From: Mycolicibacterium phocaicum
GTDB taxonomy: Bacteria > Actinomycetota > Actinomycetes > Mycobacteriales > Mycobacteriaceae
NCBI RefSeq assembly: GCF_010731115.1
Contig: NZ_AP022616.1
Coordinates: 1,612,001-1,676,000, forward strand
Reading direction: 5' to 3'
DNA length: 64,000 bases
Position numbers and translations under genes: made by a program. Positions 38,226 through 48,208 of the stretch are shown here, one piece after another. The notes below the pieces were generated by a model. That model saw only the letters and a list, made by a program, of their open reading frames with translations, was not told the DNA's origin and made no database searches. Position 1 is the stretch's first letter, and each line of letters starts with the position of its first letter.

Positions 38226-38732
38226 TCAGCCCTTGACCCTGCCCTCGCAGGCACCGTCGTGCCAGTTCTGCCAGAGCACGTTGGCGATTTTCGGCGGACC
38301 AGCCATGTAACTCATGATGATGTACTCATCGGTTCCCGGCTTGATCCACGAGTAGGGGCCTCCGGTGTGGATGGTGCACTGCTGCCAGCCTTGGCGTAGC
38401 AGACCCGAATCGGCCATCGCGAAGATCGTGTTCCGGATCGGGATGTCTTTTCTCGAGTCCAGGCGGTCGCCTTTGTAGCCCCATGCTTCACGCGACGAGG
38501 TACCGCTGTAGCTGCTCTGTACCAACCAGGTCCCCGTCGGCATGTCGACCCCGAGCAACTTTGACTTGTTGGCCCGGGCAGCGCTGGTCGACGGCATCGA
38601 AGACGCCGACCGTCGTTCCTCTAGTTTTTCATTGATTGTTTCAGTGGCGATCCGGTCAGTGTCCACAACGCAGCCGGCCAAGACGACCGGTCCGACAAAG
38701 GCGTATGCGAGCGCGGCAAATATGTTCTTAAT
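38226..38732 (-). CDS. Putative lipoprotein, possible AUU start
   Basis: 168-aa predicted lipoprotein: a short signal peptide (KNIFAALAYAFVGPVVLAGC) ending in the lipobox LAGC, then a soluble domain with two further Cys and a WxxNWHDGACEG end. No ATG, GTG or TTG exists at a suitable point. The codon ATT at 38732 has a strong GGGGGAG ribosome site 5-6 bases upstream and would give an ideal signal peptide, so AUU initiation is proposed. The alternatives, ATG at 38801 or 38780, add 23 or 16 polar residues ahead of the hydrophobic core. Function unknown; a similar secreted protein type in actinobacteria reports on stress, but I do not recognise this one. Confidence 0.65.
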   Translation of the reverse strand: MKNIFAALAYAFVGPVVLAGCVVDTDRIATETINEKLEERRSASSMPSTSAARANKSKLLGVDMPTGTWLVQSSYSGTSSREAWGYKGDRLDSRKDIPIRNTIFAMADSGLLRQGWQQCTIHTGGPYSWIKPGTDEYIIMSYMAGPPKIANVLWQNWHDGACEGRVKG

Positions 38733-38813
38733 GGCTCCCCCTGACGTAGTTGCACGAATCCTCAGGCTGGGAGCGAACATTACCGGCGAAAAGGGGCACA
38801 CGGACCGGATCTG

Positions 38814-39845
38814 CTACTCGACTATCACCGACGGCTGGTGCTGCGTGATGCAGTGGATGCCGCCGCCTCGTTCGAACAGCGGCCGCGCGTCGACGCTGAC
38901 CACCCGGCGGCCCGGGTACTGCTCGGCAAGGATCGCCGCGGCGTCGGCATCGCGGGGATCGCCGAAGGCACAGGCGATGACGCCGCCGTTGACCACGAGG
39001 TGGTTGATGTAGCTGTAGTCGACGTAGCCCTCGGCGTCGGTCAACAGGTACGGTGCGGGTAGTTCGATGATTTCCCACGGCTGGCCCGCGGCGTCACAGG
39101 TCTCGGCGAGTGCTTCGCGAATCTCCTTGCATACCAAGTGGTCCGGATGTGCGTCGGAGCGCTGCGCGTGCAACAGCAGGCGCCCCGGTGACGTGATGGC
39201 CGCGACGATGTCGACGTGCCCGCGGGTGCCGAAGCGCTCCGAGTCTCGGGTCAGGCCCCGCGGCAACCACACGGCGTGCGTGGCGCCGAGGGTGCGGGCC
39301 AGCTCGGCCTCGATGTCGGCTTTGGTGGCGCCGGGATTGCGGCCGGGGTCGAGCTGGACGGTCTCGGTGACCAGCACCGTGCCCTGCCCGTCGACCTGGA
39401 TGCCACCGCCTTCGTTGACCAGCGTCGAGCCGACGACCGGAACACCGGCCCAACCGGCAACGGCGGCACCGATTTTCGCATCGCGATCCCAGCGCGCCCA
39501 GTCCTGGCCGCCCCAGCCGTTGAACACCCAGTCCACGGCGGCCACCGAACCGTCGGCGGCGTGCACGAAGGTCGGGCCGATGTCGCGCATCCAGGCGTCG
39601 TTCAACGGCGCCTCGACGATGTCGACCTCGCCGGACAGATACCGCCGGGCGGCAGCTGTTTCCGCGGGGTCCACCACCACGGTCACCGGCTCGAACTCAA
39701 GCACCGCATGGGCCACGGCAGCCCATGTCGAGCGGGCCTCGTGATGCTCGGTTGCGTTGTCCCCCAAGGAATATCCTTCAGATGGGAACGCCATCCACAC
39801 CCGATCCTGGGGCGCGCTCTCCGCAGGCATCACATAGTTCGTCAT
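38814..39845 (-). CDS. aguA: Agmatine deiminase
   Basis: 343-aa enzyme of the peptidyl-arginine/agmatine deiminase family, converting agmatine to N-carbamoylputrescine and ammonia. Seen are the substrate-binding region AWMRDIGPTFV (read as DAWMRDIGPT), the catalytic Asp/His region NEGGGIQVDGQG and RGHVDIVAAI, and the catalytic Cys332 in GGGIHCITQHQP near the C-terminus. Its start overlaps the aguB stop by 4 bases, so the next pathway enzyme is co-translated. Confidence 0.93.
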   Translation of the reverse strand: MTNYVMPAESAPQDRVWMAFPSEGYSLGDNATEHHEARSTWAAVAHAVLEFEPVTVVVDPAETAAARRYLSGEVDIVEAPLNDAWMRDIGPTFVHAADGSVAAVDWVFNGWGGQDWARWDRDAKIGAAVAGWAGVPVVGSTLVNEGGGIQVDGQGTVLVTETVQLDPGRNPGATKADIEAELARTLGATHAVWLPRGLTRDSERFGTRGHVDIVAAITSPGRLLLHAQRSDAHPDHLVCKEIREALAETCDAAGQPWEIIELPAPYLLTDAEGYVDYSYINHLVVNGGVIACAFGDPRDADAAAILAEQYPGRRVVSVDARPLFERGGGIHCITQHQPSVIVE

Positions 39846-40825
39846 TTCACCACCGCGGTGGCCTCGTGGCCGGCGCCGTACGGACGCTGCGCGTCAACCG
39901 GTGCGGTCAGCGCGCCGTAGCTCTCGGGCCGGCGGGTCAGCAGGAACGGGAACAGCTCCAGCCAGTCGCGGCGCTGATCGAGATCCAAATCGGCGACCAG
40001 CACCGCCTCCTCGCCGCGCGGCGCCTGCACCAGCACCCGGCCGTACGGGTCGGAGATGAACGACGAGCCGTAGAACGTGACGGTACCCTCGCCGCCAATC
40101 CGGTTGGGCACCACCATGAACAGGCCGCTGTTGATGCCGTTGGCGACGATGACCTGCTGCCACAGCGGCTGCGTGTCGAACGCCGGGAAGACCGGCTCAG
40201 ACCCGATGGCCGTCGGGTAGACGACGATCTCGGCACCGCCGAGCGAGTAGTTGCGGGCCACCTCGGGAAACCACTCGTCCCAGCACGTCGGCATGCCCAG
40301 CTTGGCGCCGAGGCCCTTCGGTTCGTAGACCGGGTAGGGGTTGCCCTCAGCGGGACCGGCGCGGAAGTAGGTGTCCTCGTAGTAGCCCGCCGAGATCGGG
40401 ATGTGCATCTTGCGGGTCCGGCCGACGAGCTCGCCCGACGGCGAGACCAGGATCGCGGTGTTGAAACCCAAACCGTCTGCCGCCGGTGCCTTTTCGTAGA
40501 GCGACGCGTGCACGAAGATGCCGTTGGCGCGGGCCGCCTCGGCGGCCAGCGCGAACGTCGGGCCGTCGAGGAGATCCTCCGCGGCGTCGCCCGGGTTCGG
40601 CCCGGCCGGGGTGTCGGCGGGGTACCGCAGCAGCGTGATCTCCGGCAGACACACCAGCGCGGCACCTTCTCCCGCGGCCCGGTCGATACCGTCGCGCAGC
40701 ACCTTGGTGAGCTCGTCGGCGTCGGGACGCCAGCGGTGCTGCACCAGGCCGACCCGCACCGGCGGTCGCGTCGACTCGGTGCTGCGAGACAGCGATTCGG
40801 GCGCGGTGGCGGTCAGGGTGATCAT
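39842..40825 (-). CDS. aguB: N-carbamoylputrescine amidase (nitrilase superfamily)
   Basis: 327-aa carbon-nitrogen hydrolase expected to release putrescine, CO2 and ammonia from N-carbamoylputrescine. The Glu-Lys-Cys triad is in CLPEITLLRYP, RTRKMHIP and GMPTCWDEWFPE. Other nitrilases are possible, but coupling with aguA fixes the likely substrate. The ATG at 40825 (MITLTATAPE) has an AGGAG ribosome site about 8 bases upstream; the longer open frame to 40963 would pass through the operator at 40838. It is first in the aguB-aguA operon. Confidence 0.9.
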   Translation of the reverse strand: MITLTATAPESLSRSTESTRPPVRVGLVQHRWRPDADELTKVLRDGIDRAAGEGAALVCLPEITLLRYPADTPAGPNPGDAAEDLLDGPTFALAAEAARANGIFVHASLYEKAPAADGLGFNTAILVSPSGELVGRTRKMHIPISAGYYEDTYFRAGPAEGNPYPVYEPKGLGAKLGMPTCWDEWFPEVARNYSLGGAEIVVYPTAIGSEPVFPAFDTQPLWQQVIVANGINSGLFMVVPNRIGGEGTVTFYGSSFISDPYGRVLVQAPRGEEAVLVADLDLDQRRDWLELFPFLLTRRPESYGALTAPVDAQRPYGAGHEATAVVK

Positions 40826-40837
40826 CAGCTGGACTCC

Positions 40838-40860
40838 TAAAACGAATTTGATTCGTTTTA
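40838..40860. promoter_or_regulatory. Perfect 23-bp operator palindrome
   Basis: Arms TAAAACGAAT and ATTCGTTTTA (10 bp, exact) around the centre TTG. It lies 12 bases upstream of the aguB ATG in the aguB/TetR divergent gap and is the obvious binding site for the TetR gene at 40909. Confidence 0.85.
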
Positions 40861-40908
40861 TTGTGACCCCACCTACCCGCACTTGTAAAGAGGTAGTAGA
40901 CATATGCC

Positions 40909-41523
40909 ATGGGCCGCCCCTCCAAACCGCTGCTATCCACCGATCGCATCGCCGGCGCAGCAATGGATTTGGTCAACAAGACCGGCGGTTTCACCGTCCC
41001 GGAACTGGCGCGGGCCCTCAAGGTCAGCCCGTCATCCCTGTACAACCACATCGCCGGACGTGAACAGATCGTCGAACTCCTGCGCGAACGCGCCATGTCT
41101 GACGTCGCGCTCCCGGCCGACGACCCGCACCGCCCGTGGACCGACGTCGTCGCCGACATCATGCGGTCGTACCGGCAGAGCTACGCCCGCTACCCGCGGC
41201 TCATCCCGCTGCTGACGTCGCACGCGGTGAACAGCGATCACGCCCTCACGATGTACAACGTGCTGGCCGTCGCATTCGACCGGGCCGGGTTCAACCCCGC
41301 GGATACGTTGCGTGCCATCACGCTGATCGATTCGTTCGTGCTGGGCTCGGCGCTCGATGTGGCCGCGCCCGACGAACCCTGGCAGACCAGCGCCGATGTG
41401 GGTCCGGAGTTCGCGGCCGCGCTTGCCACCGGCAGCACCAAGCCCGAACGCGCCGATGATGCCTTCGAATTCGGCATCGCGGTGCTGCTTCGCGGACTGG
41501 CCGCGGTCCCGTCGACCGGGTGA
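40909..41523 (+). CDS. TetR-family regulator, AguR-like by position
   Basis: 204-aa TetR-type repressor with an N-terminal HTH (STDRIAGAAMDLVNKTGGFTVPELARALKVSPSSLYNHI) and a C-terminal ligand domain of the TetR_C type. It is divergent from aguB with a perfect palindrome between them, the same arrangement as the agu locus of Pseudomonas, where a TetR-type AguR represses aguBA and is relieved by agmatine or carbamoylputrescine. That role is inferred here by analogy. It ends directly against the prcA stop (convergent). Confidence 0.88.
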   Translation: MGRPSKPLLSTDRIAGAAMDLVNKTGGFTVPELARALKVSPSSLYNHIAGREQIVELLRERAMSDVALPADDPHRPWTDVVADIMRSYRQSYARYPRLIPLLTSHAVNSDHALTMYNVLAVAFDRAGFNPADTLRAITLIDSFVLGSALDVAAPDEPWQTSADVGPEFAAALATGSTKPERADDAFEFGIAVLLRGLAAVPSTG

Positions 41524-42288
41524 CTACTCGGTCGCGTCGCCTTCGGGCTTGCTCTCGCCGTCGGCGGCCTTGTCGCCGTCCGTGGTTTCCGCCTCGACTT
41601 TCGGCAGGACGGCGTCGAGCGCCGCACCGGTGATCCGGCGGAACGCGCGGCGTGGCTTCTTGGCGTCGAGGATCGCGACCTCGAGTGTCGCGGCCCCCAG
41701 CACGCGGTCGCCGGCCCCGGCATGCAGCGCGTCGACGGCGACCTTCACCGCGTCGTCCAGGCTCGCGTTCTCCTGGTAGGAGTCGTTGAGCGCGGCGATG
41801 ATCGGTTCGGTCGTGCCGCCCATGACGACGAAATGCGGCTCGTCGGCGATCGACCCGTCGTAGGTGATCCGATACAGCTCAGGGGCTTTCGTCTCGCCGT
41901 GGTGCGCCACCTCGGCGACGCACAGTTCGACTTCGTAAGGCTTGGCTTGCTCGGTGAAGATGGTGCCGAGGGTCTGGGCGTAGACGTTGGCCAACTGACG
42001 GCCGGTGACGTCCCGCCGGTCATAGGCGTAGCCCCGGGTGTCGGCGAACTGGATGCCGCCGCGACGCAGGTTGTCGAACTCGTTGAACCGGCCGACCGCG
42101 GCGAAACCGACGCGGTCGTACAGCTCGCTGACCTTCTGGAGCGAGCGCGACGGGTTCTCCGCCACGAACAGCACGCCCCCGTCGTAGGCCAGGACGACCA
42201 CGCTGCGGCCCCGCGAAATGCCTTTGCGCGCAAGCTCGGAACGTTCCCGCATCGCCTGTTCGGGCGAGATGAAATACGGAAAGCTCAT
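41524..42288 (-). CDS. prcA: Proteasome alpha subunit PrcA
   Basis: 254-aa structural subunit that forms the outer rings and gate of the 20S core. It has the alpha-type N-terminus ([40 protein letters not shown]) and a long acidic C-terminal tail ([23 protein letters not shown]) as in other mycobacteria. Its first base is shared with the last base of prcB, showing tight coupling. Confidence 0.97.
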   Translation of the reverse strand: MSFPYFISPEQAMRERSELARKGISRGRSVVVLAYDGGVLFVAENPSRSLQKVSELYDRVGFAAVGRFNEFDNLRRGGIQFADTRGYAYDRRDVTGRQLANVYAQTLGTIFTEQAKPYEVELCVAEVAHHGETKAPELYRITYDGSIADEPHFVVMGGTTEPIIAALNDSYQENASLDDAVKVAVDALHAGAGDRVLGAATLEVAILDAKKPRRAFRRITGAALDAVLPKVEAETTDGDKAADGESKPEGDATE

Positions 42289-43130
42289 CAGGCATTACCT
42301 CTCGCGCGGGTGCGGTTGGCGATGACTTCCCGGGCCAGCGCGGCGATGCGCTCCTCGGTGACCTCTTCGGCGCCTTCGGCACCGATGAGCACCGCGGTCG
42401 GATAGATGCCACGTGTCAGATCCGGTCCGCCGGTGGCCGAATCGTCGTCGGCGGCGTCGTACAGCGACTCGATGGCGACCTTGAGCGCCGAATCGGCGTC
42501 GGTCACATGCGAATACAGCTTCTTGATCGATGACTTGGCGAACAGCGAGCCCGAGCCCACCGACTGGTAGCCCTCTTCCTCGATGTTCCAGCCGCCGGCG
42601 GCGTCGAACGAGACGATGCGACCGGCGTTGCCCGGGTCGGTGTCGTCCAGGTCGTAACCCACCAGCAGCGGCAGCGCCACGAAGCCCTGCAGGGCCGCGC
42701 CGAGATTGCCGCGGACCATGATGGCCAGCCGGTTGACCTTGCCGCGGAACGTCAGCGGCACGCCTTCGAGCTTCTCGTAGTGCTCGAGTTCGACGGCATA
42801 CAGCCGCGCGAACTCCACCGCGATGGCCGCGGTGCCGGCGATGCCGGTTGCGGTGTAGTCGTCGGCGATGTGCACCTTCTGCACGTCACGGCTGGCGATC
42901 ATGTTGCCTTGGGTGGCGCGCCGGTCACCCGCGATCAGCACGCCGCCGGGGTACTTGATCGCGACGATGGTCGTGCCGTGGGGCAGGTCGGCACCGCTGG
43001 TCACAGCATCCCCTGGCACCGGCAGCAGGTGGGGCGCCTGCCGGCTGAGAAAGTCCGAAAACGAGGACAGGTTCAGGTGGGGTGAGGTGACATCCAGTCG
43101 ATCAGAGAAAGGCCCGAACGCTGGCGTCAC
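42288..43130 (-). CDS. prcB: Proteasome beta subunit PrcB
   Basis: 280-aa catalytic subunit. A 52-residue propeptide ends at HG, and autocleavage exposes Thr53 ([11 protein letters not shown]) as the N-terminal nucleophile; the supporting Asp ([11 protein letters not shown]) and Lys are in place. Its start overlaps the end of pup by 4 bases. Confidence 0.97.
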   Translation of the reverse strand: MTPAFGPFSDRLDVTSPHLNLSSFSDFLSRQAPHLLPVPGDAVTSGADLPHGTTIVAIKYPGGVLIAGDRRATQGNMIASRDVQKVHIADDYTATGIAGTAAIAVEFARLYAVELEHYEKLEGVPLTFRGKVNRLAIMVRGNLGAALQGFVALPLLVGYDLDDTDPGNAGRIVSFDAAGGWNIEEEGYQSVGSGSLFAKSSIKKLYSHVTDADSALKVAIESLYDAADDDSATGGPDLTRGIYPTAVLIGAEGAEEVTEERIAALAREVIANRTRARGNA

Positions 43131-43321
43131 TGGCCGCCCTTTTGGACGTACGCGCGCACGAAGTCCTCAGCGTTCTCTTCCAGCACGTCGTCGATCTCAT
43201 CGAGCAGATCGTCGGTGTCCTCAGCGAGCTTCTCGCGACGTTCCTGACCTGCGGCAGACGGGCCGGAGACGTCGTCGTCCTCGCCGCCGCCGCCACCGCG
43301 CTTGGTCTGTTCCTGAGCCAT
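43127..43321 (-). CDS. pup: Prokaryotic ubiquitin-like protein Pup
   Basis: 64-aa disordered modifier, rich in Gly and acidic residues, with the Mpa-binding helix region ([26 protein letters not shown]) and the C-terminal GGQ. The final Gln must be deamidated to Glu by Dop before PafA can ligate it. It is directly upstream of and overlapping prcB, 74 bases downstream of dop. Confidence 0.98.
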   Translation of the reverse strand: MAQEQTKRGGGGGEDDDVSGPSAAGQERREKLAEDTDDLLDEIDDVLEENAEDFVRAYVQKGGQ

Positions 43322-43395
43322 CGCCGCCTCCTGATTGCTCGATATCTAACTTCACACTACCGGTCCGGGCCCGGGTTCCCCGGGAACACAAGCGT

Positions 43396-44904
43396 TTACG
43401 TGGTGAGCTGTTCCACCAACTCGACCGCGCTGTCCACCGAATCGAGCAACGCACCGACATGGGCCTTGCTTCCACGCAGCGGTTCCAGCGTCGGAATCCG
43501 CACCAGCGACTCGCCGCCGAGGTCGAATATCACCGAGTCCCAGCTGGCCGCGGCGATGTCCGCACCGAACCGGCGCAGGCACTCACCACGGAAGTAGGCG
43601 CGGGTGTCGGTGGGCGGATTCTCCACCGCATCCAGCACCTGCTGCTCGGTGACGAGCCGCTTCATCGAGCCGCGCGCGACCAGGCGGTTGTACAGGCCCT
43701 TGTCCAGTCGCACATCGGAATACTGCAGGTCCACCAGGTGCAGGCGCGGCGCGTTCCAGCCCAGGTTCTCCCGCTGCCGGAAGCCCTCCAGCAGGCGCAG
43801 CTTGGCCGGCCAGTCCAGGATTTCGGCGCATTCCATCGGATCGCGCTCGAGCAGATCCAGCACGTGCGCCCAGGTCTCGAGGACGTGGTCGGCACGCGAA
43901 TCGGGATCGCGCCGTTCCTGCAGCTTGGCCACCCGGTCCAGGTAGATGCGTTGCAGCGCAAGGGCGGTCAGCTCGCGACCGTCGGCCAGCGCCACGGTCG
44001 CGCGCAACGACGGGTCGCGGCTGATCACATGCACCGCGTGCACGGGGCGGGCCAACGCCAGATCGGACAGGTCGATGCCCTCGGCCGGTCCGAACTCGAT
44101 CAGGTCGAGCACCAACGACGTGGTGCCGACCTTGAGGTACGTCGACGTCTCGGCCAGGTTGGCGTCACCGATGATGACGTGCAGCCGGCGGTACTTGTCG
44201 GCGTCGGCGTGCGGCTCGTCGCGGGTGTTGATGATGCCGCGCTTGAGCGTCGTCTCGAGCCCGACCTCGACCTCGATGTAGTCGGCGCGCTGGGTCAGCT
44301 GGAAGCCCGGCTCGTCCCCCGACTGTCCGATGCCGACCCGGCCGGAACCCGTCACGACCTGGCGGGACACGAAGAACGGCGTCAGGCCGGCGATCACCGA
44401 GTTGAACGGCGTCTGCCGGCTCATCAGGTAGTTCTCATGCGTGCCGTACGACGCGCCCTTGCCGTCGACGTTGTTCTTGTACAGCTGCAGCCGGGCCGCG
44501 CCCGGGACGCTGGCCACGTGGCGCGCGGCGGCCTCCATGACGCGTTCGCCGGCCTTGTCCCAGATGACCGCGTCCATCGGGTCGGTGACCTCGGGAGCGG
44601 AGTACTCCGGGTGGGCGTGGTCGACGTACAGCCGGGCGCCGTTGGTGAGGATCATGTTGGCCGCGCCGATCTCGTCAGCGTCGACGATCGGGGCCGGGCC
44701 CGTGGAGCGGCTGAGGTCGAAGCCACGCGCGTCGCGCAGCGGGGACTCCACCTCGTAGTCCCACCGGGTGCGCTTGGCCCGCTGGATGCCGCTGGCCGCC
44801 GCGTACGCCAGCACCGCCTGGGTGGACGTGAGGATCGGGTTCGCGGTCGGATCGGACGGCGACGAAATGCCGTATTCGACCTCAGTTCCGATGATCCGTT
44901 GCAT
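43396..44904 (-). CDS. dop: Pup deamidase/depupylase Dop
   Basis: 502-aa homologue of PafA that deamidates the Pup C-terminal Gln and also removes Pup from targets. The N-terminal metal/ATP motif is [19 protein letters not shown], and conserved [12 protein letters not shown] and [17 protein letters not shown] regions follow. The start at 44904 is fixed by the catalytic N-terminus and matches the family's usual 500 aa; the open frame upstream is antisense to the divergent membrane protein gene. Confidence 0.96.
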   Translation of the reverse strand: MQRIIGTEVEYGISSPSDPTANPILTSTQAVLAYAAASGIQRAKRTRWDYEVESPLRDARGFDLSRSTGPAPIVDADEIGAANMILTNGARLYVDHAHPEYSAPEVTDPMDAVIWDKAGERVMEAAARHVASVPGAARLQLYKNNVDGKGASYGTHENYLMSRQTPFNSVIAGLTPFFVSRQVVTGSGRVGIGQSGDEPGFQLTQRADYIEVEVGLETTLKRGIINTRDEPHADADKYRRLHVIIGDANLAETSTYLKVGTTSLVLDLIEFGPAEGIDLSDLALARPVHAVHVISRDPSLRATVALADGRELTALALQRIYLDRVAKLQERRDPDSRADHVLETWAHVLDLLERDPMECAEILDWPAKLRLLEGFRQRENLGWNAPRLHLVDLQYSDVRLDKGLYNRLVARGSMKRLVTEQQVLDAVENPPTDTRAYFRGECLRRFGADIAAASWDSVIFDLGGESLVRIPTLEPLRGSKAHVGALLDSVDSAVELVEQLTT

Positions 44905-44947
44905 GCCGCCAAGACTAGACGGCTGTCGATACGCGACGATTAGCCGC

Positions 44948-46132
44948 ATGACCACATCTGGGCGAGCGCAGCGACGGGAAAAGCCCTCACGTGCCGACCG
45001 AGTCGCCGCCGAGACCTGGTTTCTGCGCCGTGGACTGCCCGCGGTGCTGCGCCCGGGAGCGCTGGTACGACGGCTGTGGCAGCGCTCCGCTCCCGCGCTG
45101 GCCGGGTTCGCGGTGTTCATGGCCAACTCGATCCTCGTCACCGCGGTCACCGGCAGGCACACCATCAACATCGAGGGCCAGCCCACCCGGACCGAGTGGT
45201 TCGTCCTCGCCGTCCTCCTGTTGGTGGCGCCGGTGGCGGCCCTGGTGGGCTGGCTGGTGTCCCGCATCGCGTCGTGGCGGCGTCGCGCCGCGGCGGCCGC
45301 AGTGTCGGTGGCGGTGTGCCTGGTCGGCGCGGTGTTCGGTGGCCCTGGTGCCTACGTCGGCGGCAACGTGATCTACGTCGGTGTGATCGTCGCCGTCGTC
45401 CTGGTCTGTACCGCGACCGGAATCGGCTCGATCCTGGGCTGGGCCCTGGACACCACGGCGCACAACGTCACCCTCGTGGGCAGCCTCTTCGTGCGGGCCC
45501 TGCCGATCATGCTGTTGACGGTGCTGGTGTTCTTCAACACCTATGTCTGGCTGATGGCGGCCATCGTCAGCCGGGCCCGGCTGTGGTCCGCGCTGGGCTT
45601 CCTGGCGCTGATCGCCGTGGCGTTCGTCATCGCGACCACCATCGACCGGGTCCGGCCGATCCTGACGGCGTCGGCGCCCGACGCGCCCGAGACCCAGAAC
45701 GCGGTGCTGGCCGACACGCCATTCGTGCACCTGCCCGCGCCCGAGCACCGAATCCCGTTGTCCCGCATCGAACGTGTCAACGTGGTGTTCGTCCTGGCCA
45801 TGTCGCAGGTACTGCAGCTGCTGATCGTCGCGCTGGTCACCGCATTCATATTTCTGGTGCTCGGCCTGATCCTGATCAGCCCCAAGCTGCTGGCGGAATG
45901 GACCCGCAACAACGGCTCGCCGGACGGCTCCATCTTCGGCATGACACTGCCCATTCCGGAGTCGCTGATCCAGACGACGCTCTTCCTGGGCGCCCTGACC
46001 TTCATGTACATCACCGCGCGCACCACGACCGATGCCGAGTACCGCGCCGAGTTCGTCGACCCACAGATCGACAGCCTGCGCCGCCGGCTCGACGCGCGGG
46101 ACCGCTACCTCGCCGACCTCAGACAAGCGTGA
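44948..46132 (+). CDS. Multi-pass integral membrane protein (Rv2113-like)
   Basis: 394-aa membrane protein with about eight hydrophobic helices (for example [21 protein letters not shown] and [19 protein letters not shown]). The N-terminus is basic, and the C-terminus ends in a charged helix. It corresponds by position to Rv2113, between dop and mpa. No enzyme motif is recognised. The constant place inside the proteasome gene cluster hints at a linked role, but none is proven. Starts at ATG 44948, 43 bases from the divergent dop start. Confidence 0.88.
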   Translation: MTTSGRAQRREKPSRADRVAAETWFLRRGLPAVLRPGALVRRLWQRSAPALAGFAVFMANSILVTAVTGRHTINIEGQPTRTEWFVLAVLLLVAPVAALVGWLVSRIASWRRRAAAAAVSVAVCLVGAVFGGPGAYVGGNVIYVGVIVAVVLVCTATGIGSILGWALDTTAHNVTLVGSLFVRALPIMLLTVLVFFNTYVWLMAAIVSRARLWSALGFLALIAVAFVIATTIDRVRPILTASAPDAPETQNAVLADTPFVHLPAPEHRIPLSRIERVNVVFVLAMSQVLQLLIVALVTAFIFLVLGLILISPKLLAEWTRNNGSPDGSIFGMTLPIPESLIQTTLFLGALTFMYITARTTTDAEYRAEFVDPQIDSLRRRLDARDRYLADLRQA

Positions 46133-46189
46133 GGGCCGGGTACGCAATTCCGGAAAATCGCGTACCCGGCCCGCACACCGGTCGTGCTG

Positions 46190-48037
46190 TTACAGGTACT
46201 GCCCCAGGTTGGACTCGGTGTCGATGGCGCGGCTGGCCGACGAACTCTTGCCGGTGACCAGCGTGCGGATGTAGACGATCCGCTCGCCCTTCTTGCCCGA
46301 AATCCGCGCCCAGTCATCGGGATTGGTGGTGTTGGGCAGGTCCTCGTTCTCGGCGAACTCGTCGACGATGGAGTCCAGCAGATGCTGCACGCGCAGGCCG
46401 CGCTGCTGCGTTTCCAGCACCGACTTGATGGCGTACTTCTTGGCCCGGTCCACGACGTTCTGGATCATGGCGCCGGAGTTGAAGTCCTTGAAGTACATGA
46501 CCTCCTTGTCGCCGTTGGCGTAGGTGACCTCGAGGAAGCGGTTGTCGTCGATCTCGGCGTACATCCGGTCCACGATCTTCTCGATCATGGCCTTGATGGT
46601 CAGCGCGCGATCACCGTTGAACTCGGCCAGGTCGTCGGCGTGCACCGGCAGTTCCTCGGTGAGGTACTTGCTGAAGATGTCCTGCGCCGCTTCGGCGTCC
46701 GGCCGCTCGATCTTGATCTTCACGTCCAGACGGCCGGGCCGCAGGATGGCCGGGTCGATCATGTCCTCGCGGTTCGAGGCACCGATGACGATGACGTTCT
46801 CCAGGCCTTCGACACCGTCGATCTCGCTGAGAAGCTGTGGCACCACGGTGGTTTCGACGTCGGAGCTGACGCCGGTGCCACGGGTACGGAAGATCGAGTC
46901 CATCTCATCGAAGAACACGATCACCGGGGTGCCCTCGGAAGCCTTCTCGCGAGCCCGCTGGAAGATCAGGCGGATGTGCCGCTCGGTCTCGCCGACGAAC
47001 TTGTTGAGCAGCTCGGGGCCCTTGATGTTCAGGAAGTAGCTCTTCGCCTCCCGGGCGTCGTCGCCGCGCAGCTCGGCCATCTTCTTCGCCAGCGAGTTGG
47101 CGACGGCCTTCGCGATGAGCGTCTTGCCGCAACCCGGAGGGCCGTACAGCAGCACACCCTTCGGCGGCCGCAGCGCGTACTCCCGGTACAGGTCCTTGTG
47201 CAGGAAGGGCAGCTCGACAGCGTCGCGGATCAACTCGATCTGCCGCGTCAGGCCACCGATGTCGCTGTAGGCGACGTCGGGCACCTCTTCGAGGACCAGA
47301 TCCTCGACCTCGGCCTTGGGGATGCGCTCGAAGGCGTACCCGGCCTTGCTGTCGACCAGCAGCGAGTCGCCCGGGCGGAGCTTGCGCGCCCGCTCGTCGG
47401 CCAGGTCGTCGACGCCCTCGAGCACCTCGGCGACCTCGGGGTCCAGGTACTCGAGCGCGATCAGCGGCTCGGCGAGCCAGACGATGCGCTCCTCGTCGGC
47501 ATGGCCGACGACGAGGGCACGCTTCCCGTCGTTCAGGATTTCGCGCAGGGTGCTGATCTCGCCGACCGCCTCGAACGAGCCGGCCTCGACCACCGTCAAC
47601 GCCTCGTTGAGACGGACGGTCTGGCCCTGCTTGAGTTCGGACACCTCGATGTTCGGCGACACCGACAGCCGCATCTTGCGACCAGAGGTGAAGACGTCGA
47701 CGGTGTCGTCGTCGTGGGTGAGCAGCAAGACGCCGTAACCGCTGGGCGGCTGCCCCAGCCGATCGACCTCTTCGCGAAGCGCCAGCAACTGCTGCCGCGC
47801 CTCTTTGAGGGTGTCCATCAACTTGCCGTTGCGGGTCGTCAGCGAATCGATGCGGGCTTCGAGCTGCTGCACGTCCCGTGGTCCGCGATGCGTCGCGGCC
47901 GCGTTGGTGAGCTGCTCGCGCAGCGCCGCCGTCTCGCTACGAAGACGCGCCAATTCGGCGGCATCGGTGCTGGACATGGGGTTCTGACGCGGTATGCCCG
48001 GGTTGCCGAAGGCGTCCGGGCGATCCATTTCAGACAT
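46190..48037 (-). CDS. mpa: Proteasome-associated AAA ATPase Mpa (ARC)
   Basis: 615-aa hexameric unfoldase that recruits Pup-tagged proteins and feeds them to the proteasome. An N-terminal coiled coil ([17 protein letters not shown] and the following heptads) binds Pup. Two OB domains follow, then the AAA domain with Walker [16 protein letters not shown] and Walker [13 protein letters not shown]. The C-terminal LGQYL is the GQYL tail that docks on the 20S core. The ATG at 48037 (MSEMDRPD) has a good AAGGAG site. An IS110 copy now sits 145 bases upstream. Confidence 0.97.
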   Translation of the reverse strand: MSEMDRPDAFGNPGIPRQNPMSSTDAAELARLRSETAALREQLTNAAATHRGPRDVQQLEARIDSLTTRNGKLMDTLKEARQQLLALREEVDRLGQPPSGYGVLLLTHDDDTVDVFTSGRKMRLSVSPNIEVSELKQGQTVRLNEALTVVEAGSFEAVGEISTLREILNDGKRALVVGHADEERIVWLAEPLIALEYLDPEVAEVLEGVDDLADERARKLRPGDSLLVDSKAGYAFERIPKAEVEDLVLEEVPDVAYSDIGGLTRQIELIRDAVELPFLHKDLYREYALRPPKGVLLYGPPGCGKTLIAKAVANSLAKKMAELRGDDAREAKSYFLNIKGPELLNKFVGETERHIRLIFQRAREKASEGTPVIVFFDEMDSIFRTRGTGVSSDVETTVVPQLLSEIDGVEGLENVIVIGASNREDMIDPAILRPGRLDVKIKIERPDAEAAQDIFSKYLTEELPVHADDLAEFNGDRALTIKAMIEKIVDRMYAEIDDNRFLEVTYANGDKEVMYFKDFNSGAMIQNVVDRAKKYAIKSVLETQQRGLRVQHLLDSIVDEFAENEDLPNTTNPDDWARISGKKGERIVYIRTLVTGKSSSASRAIDTESNLGQYL

Positions 48038-48208
48038 CTTGCGCTCCTTTCCCACACCGGAAGTTGGTGCGGCGGATACCTCAACGCTACCGGCGATCTG
48101 CCGATCATGGGCGTCGAAGGAATTGCGACACACGGGTGTCCCTCTGACCGCGCTGTTAATCTCATACGCGAGTCGGGCTCATCGAAAGACATCTCACGAA
48201 GTTAAAAG

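Noticed and set aside
46184..48205. 673-codon frame antisense to mpa
   Set aside because: Antisense of a conserved AAA ATPase gene; no recognisable protein.
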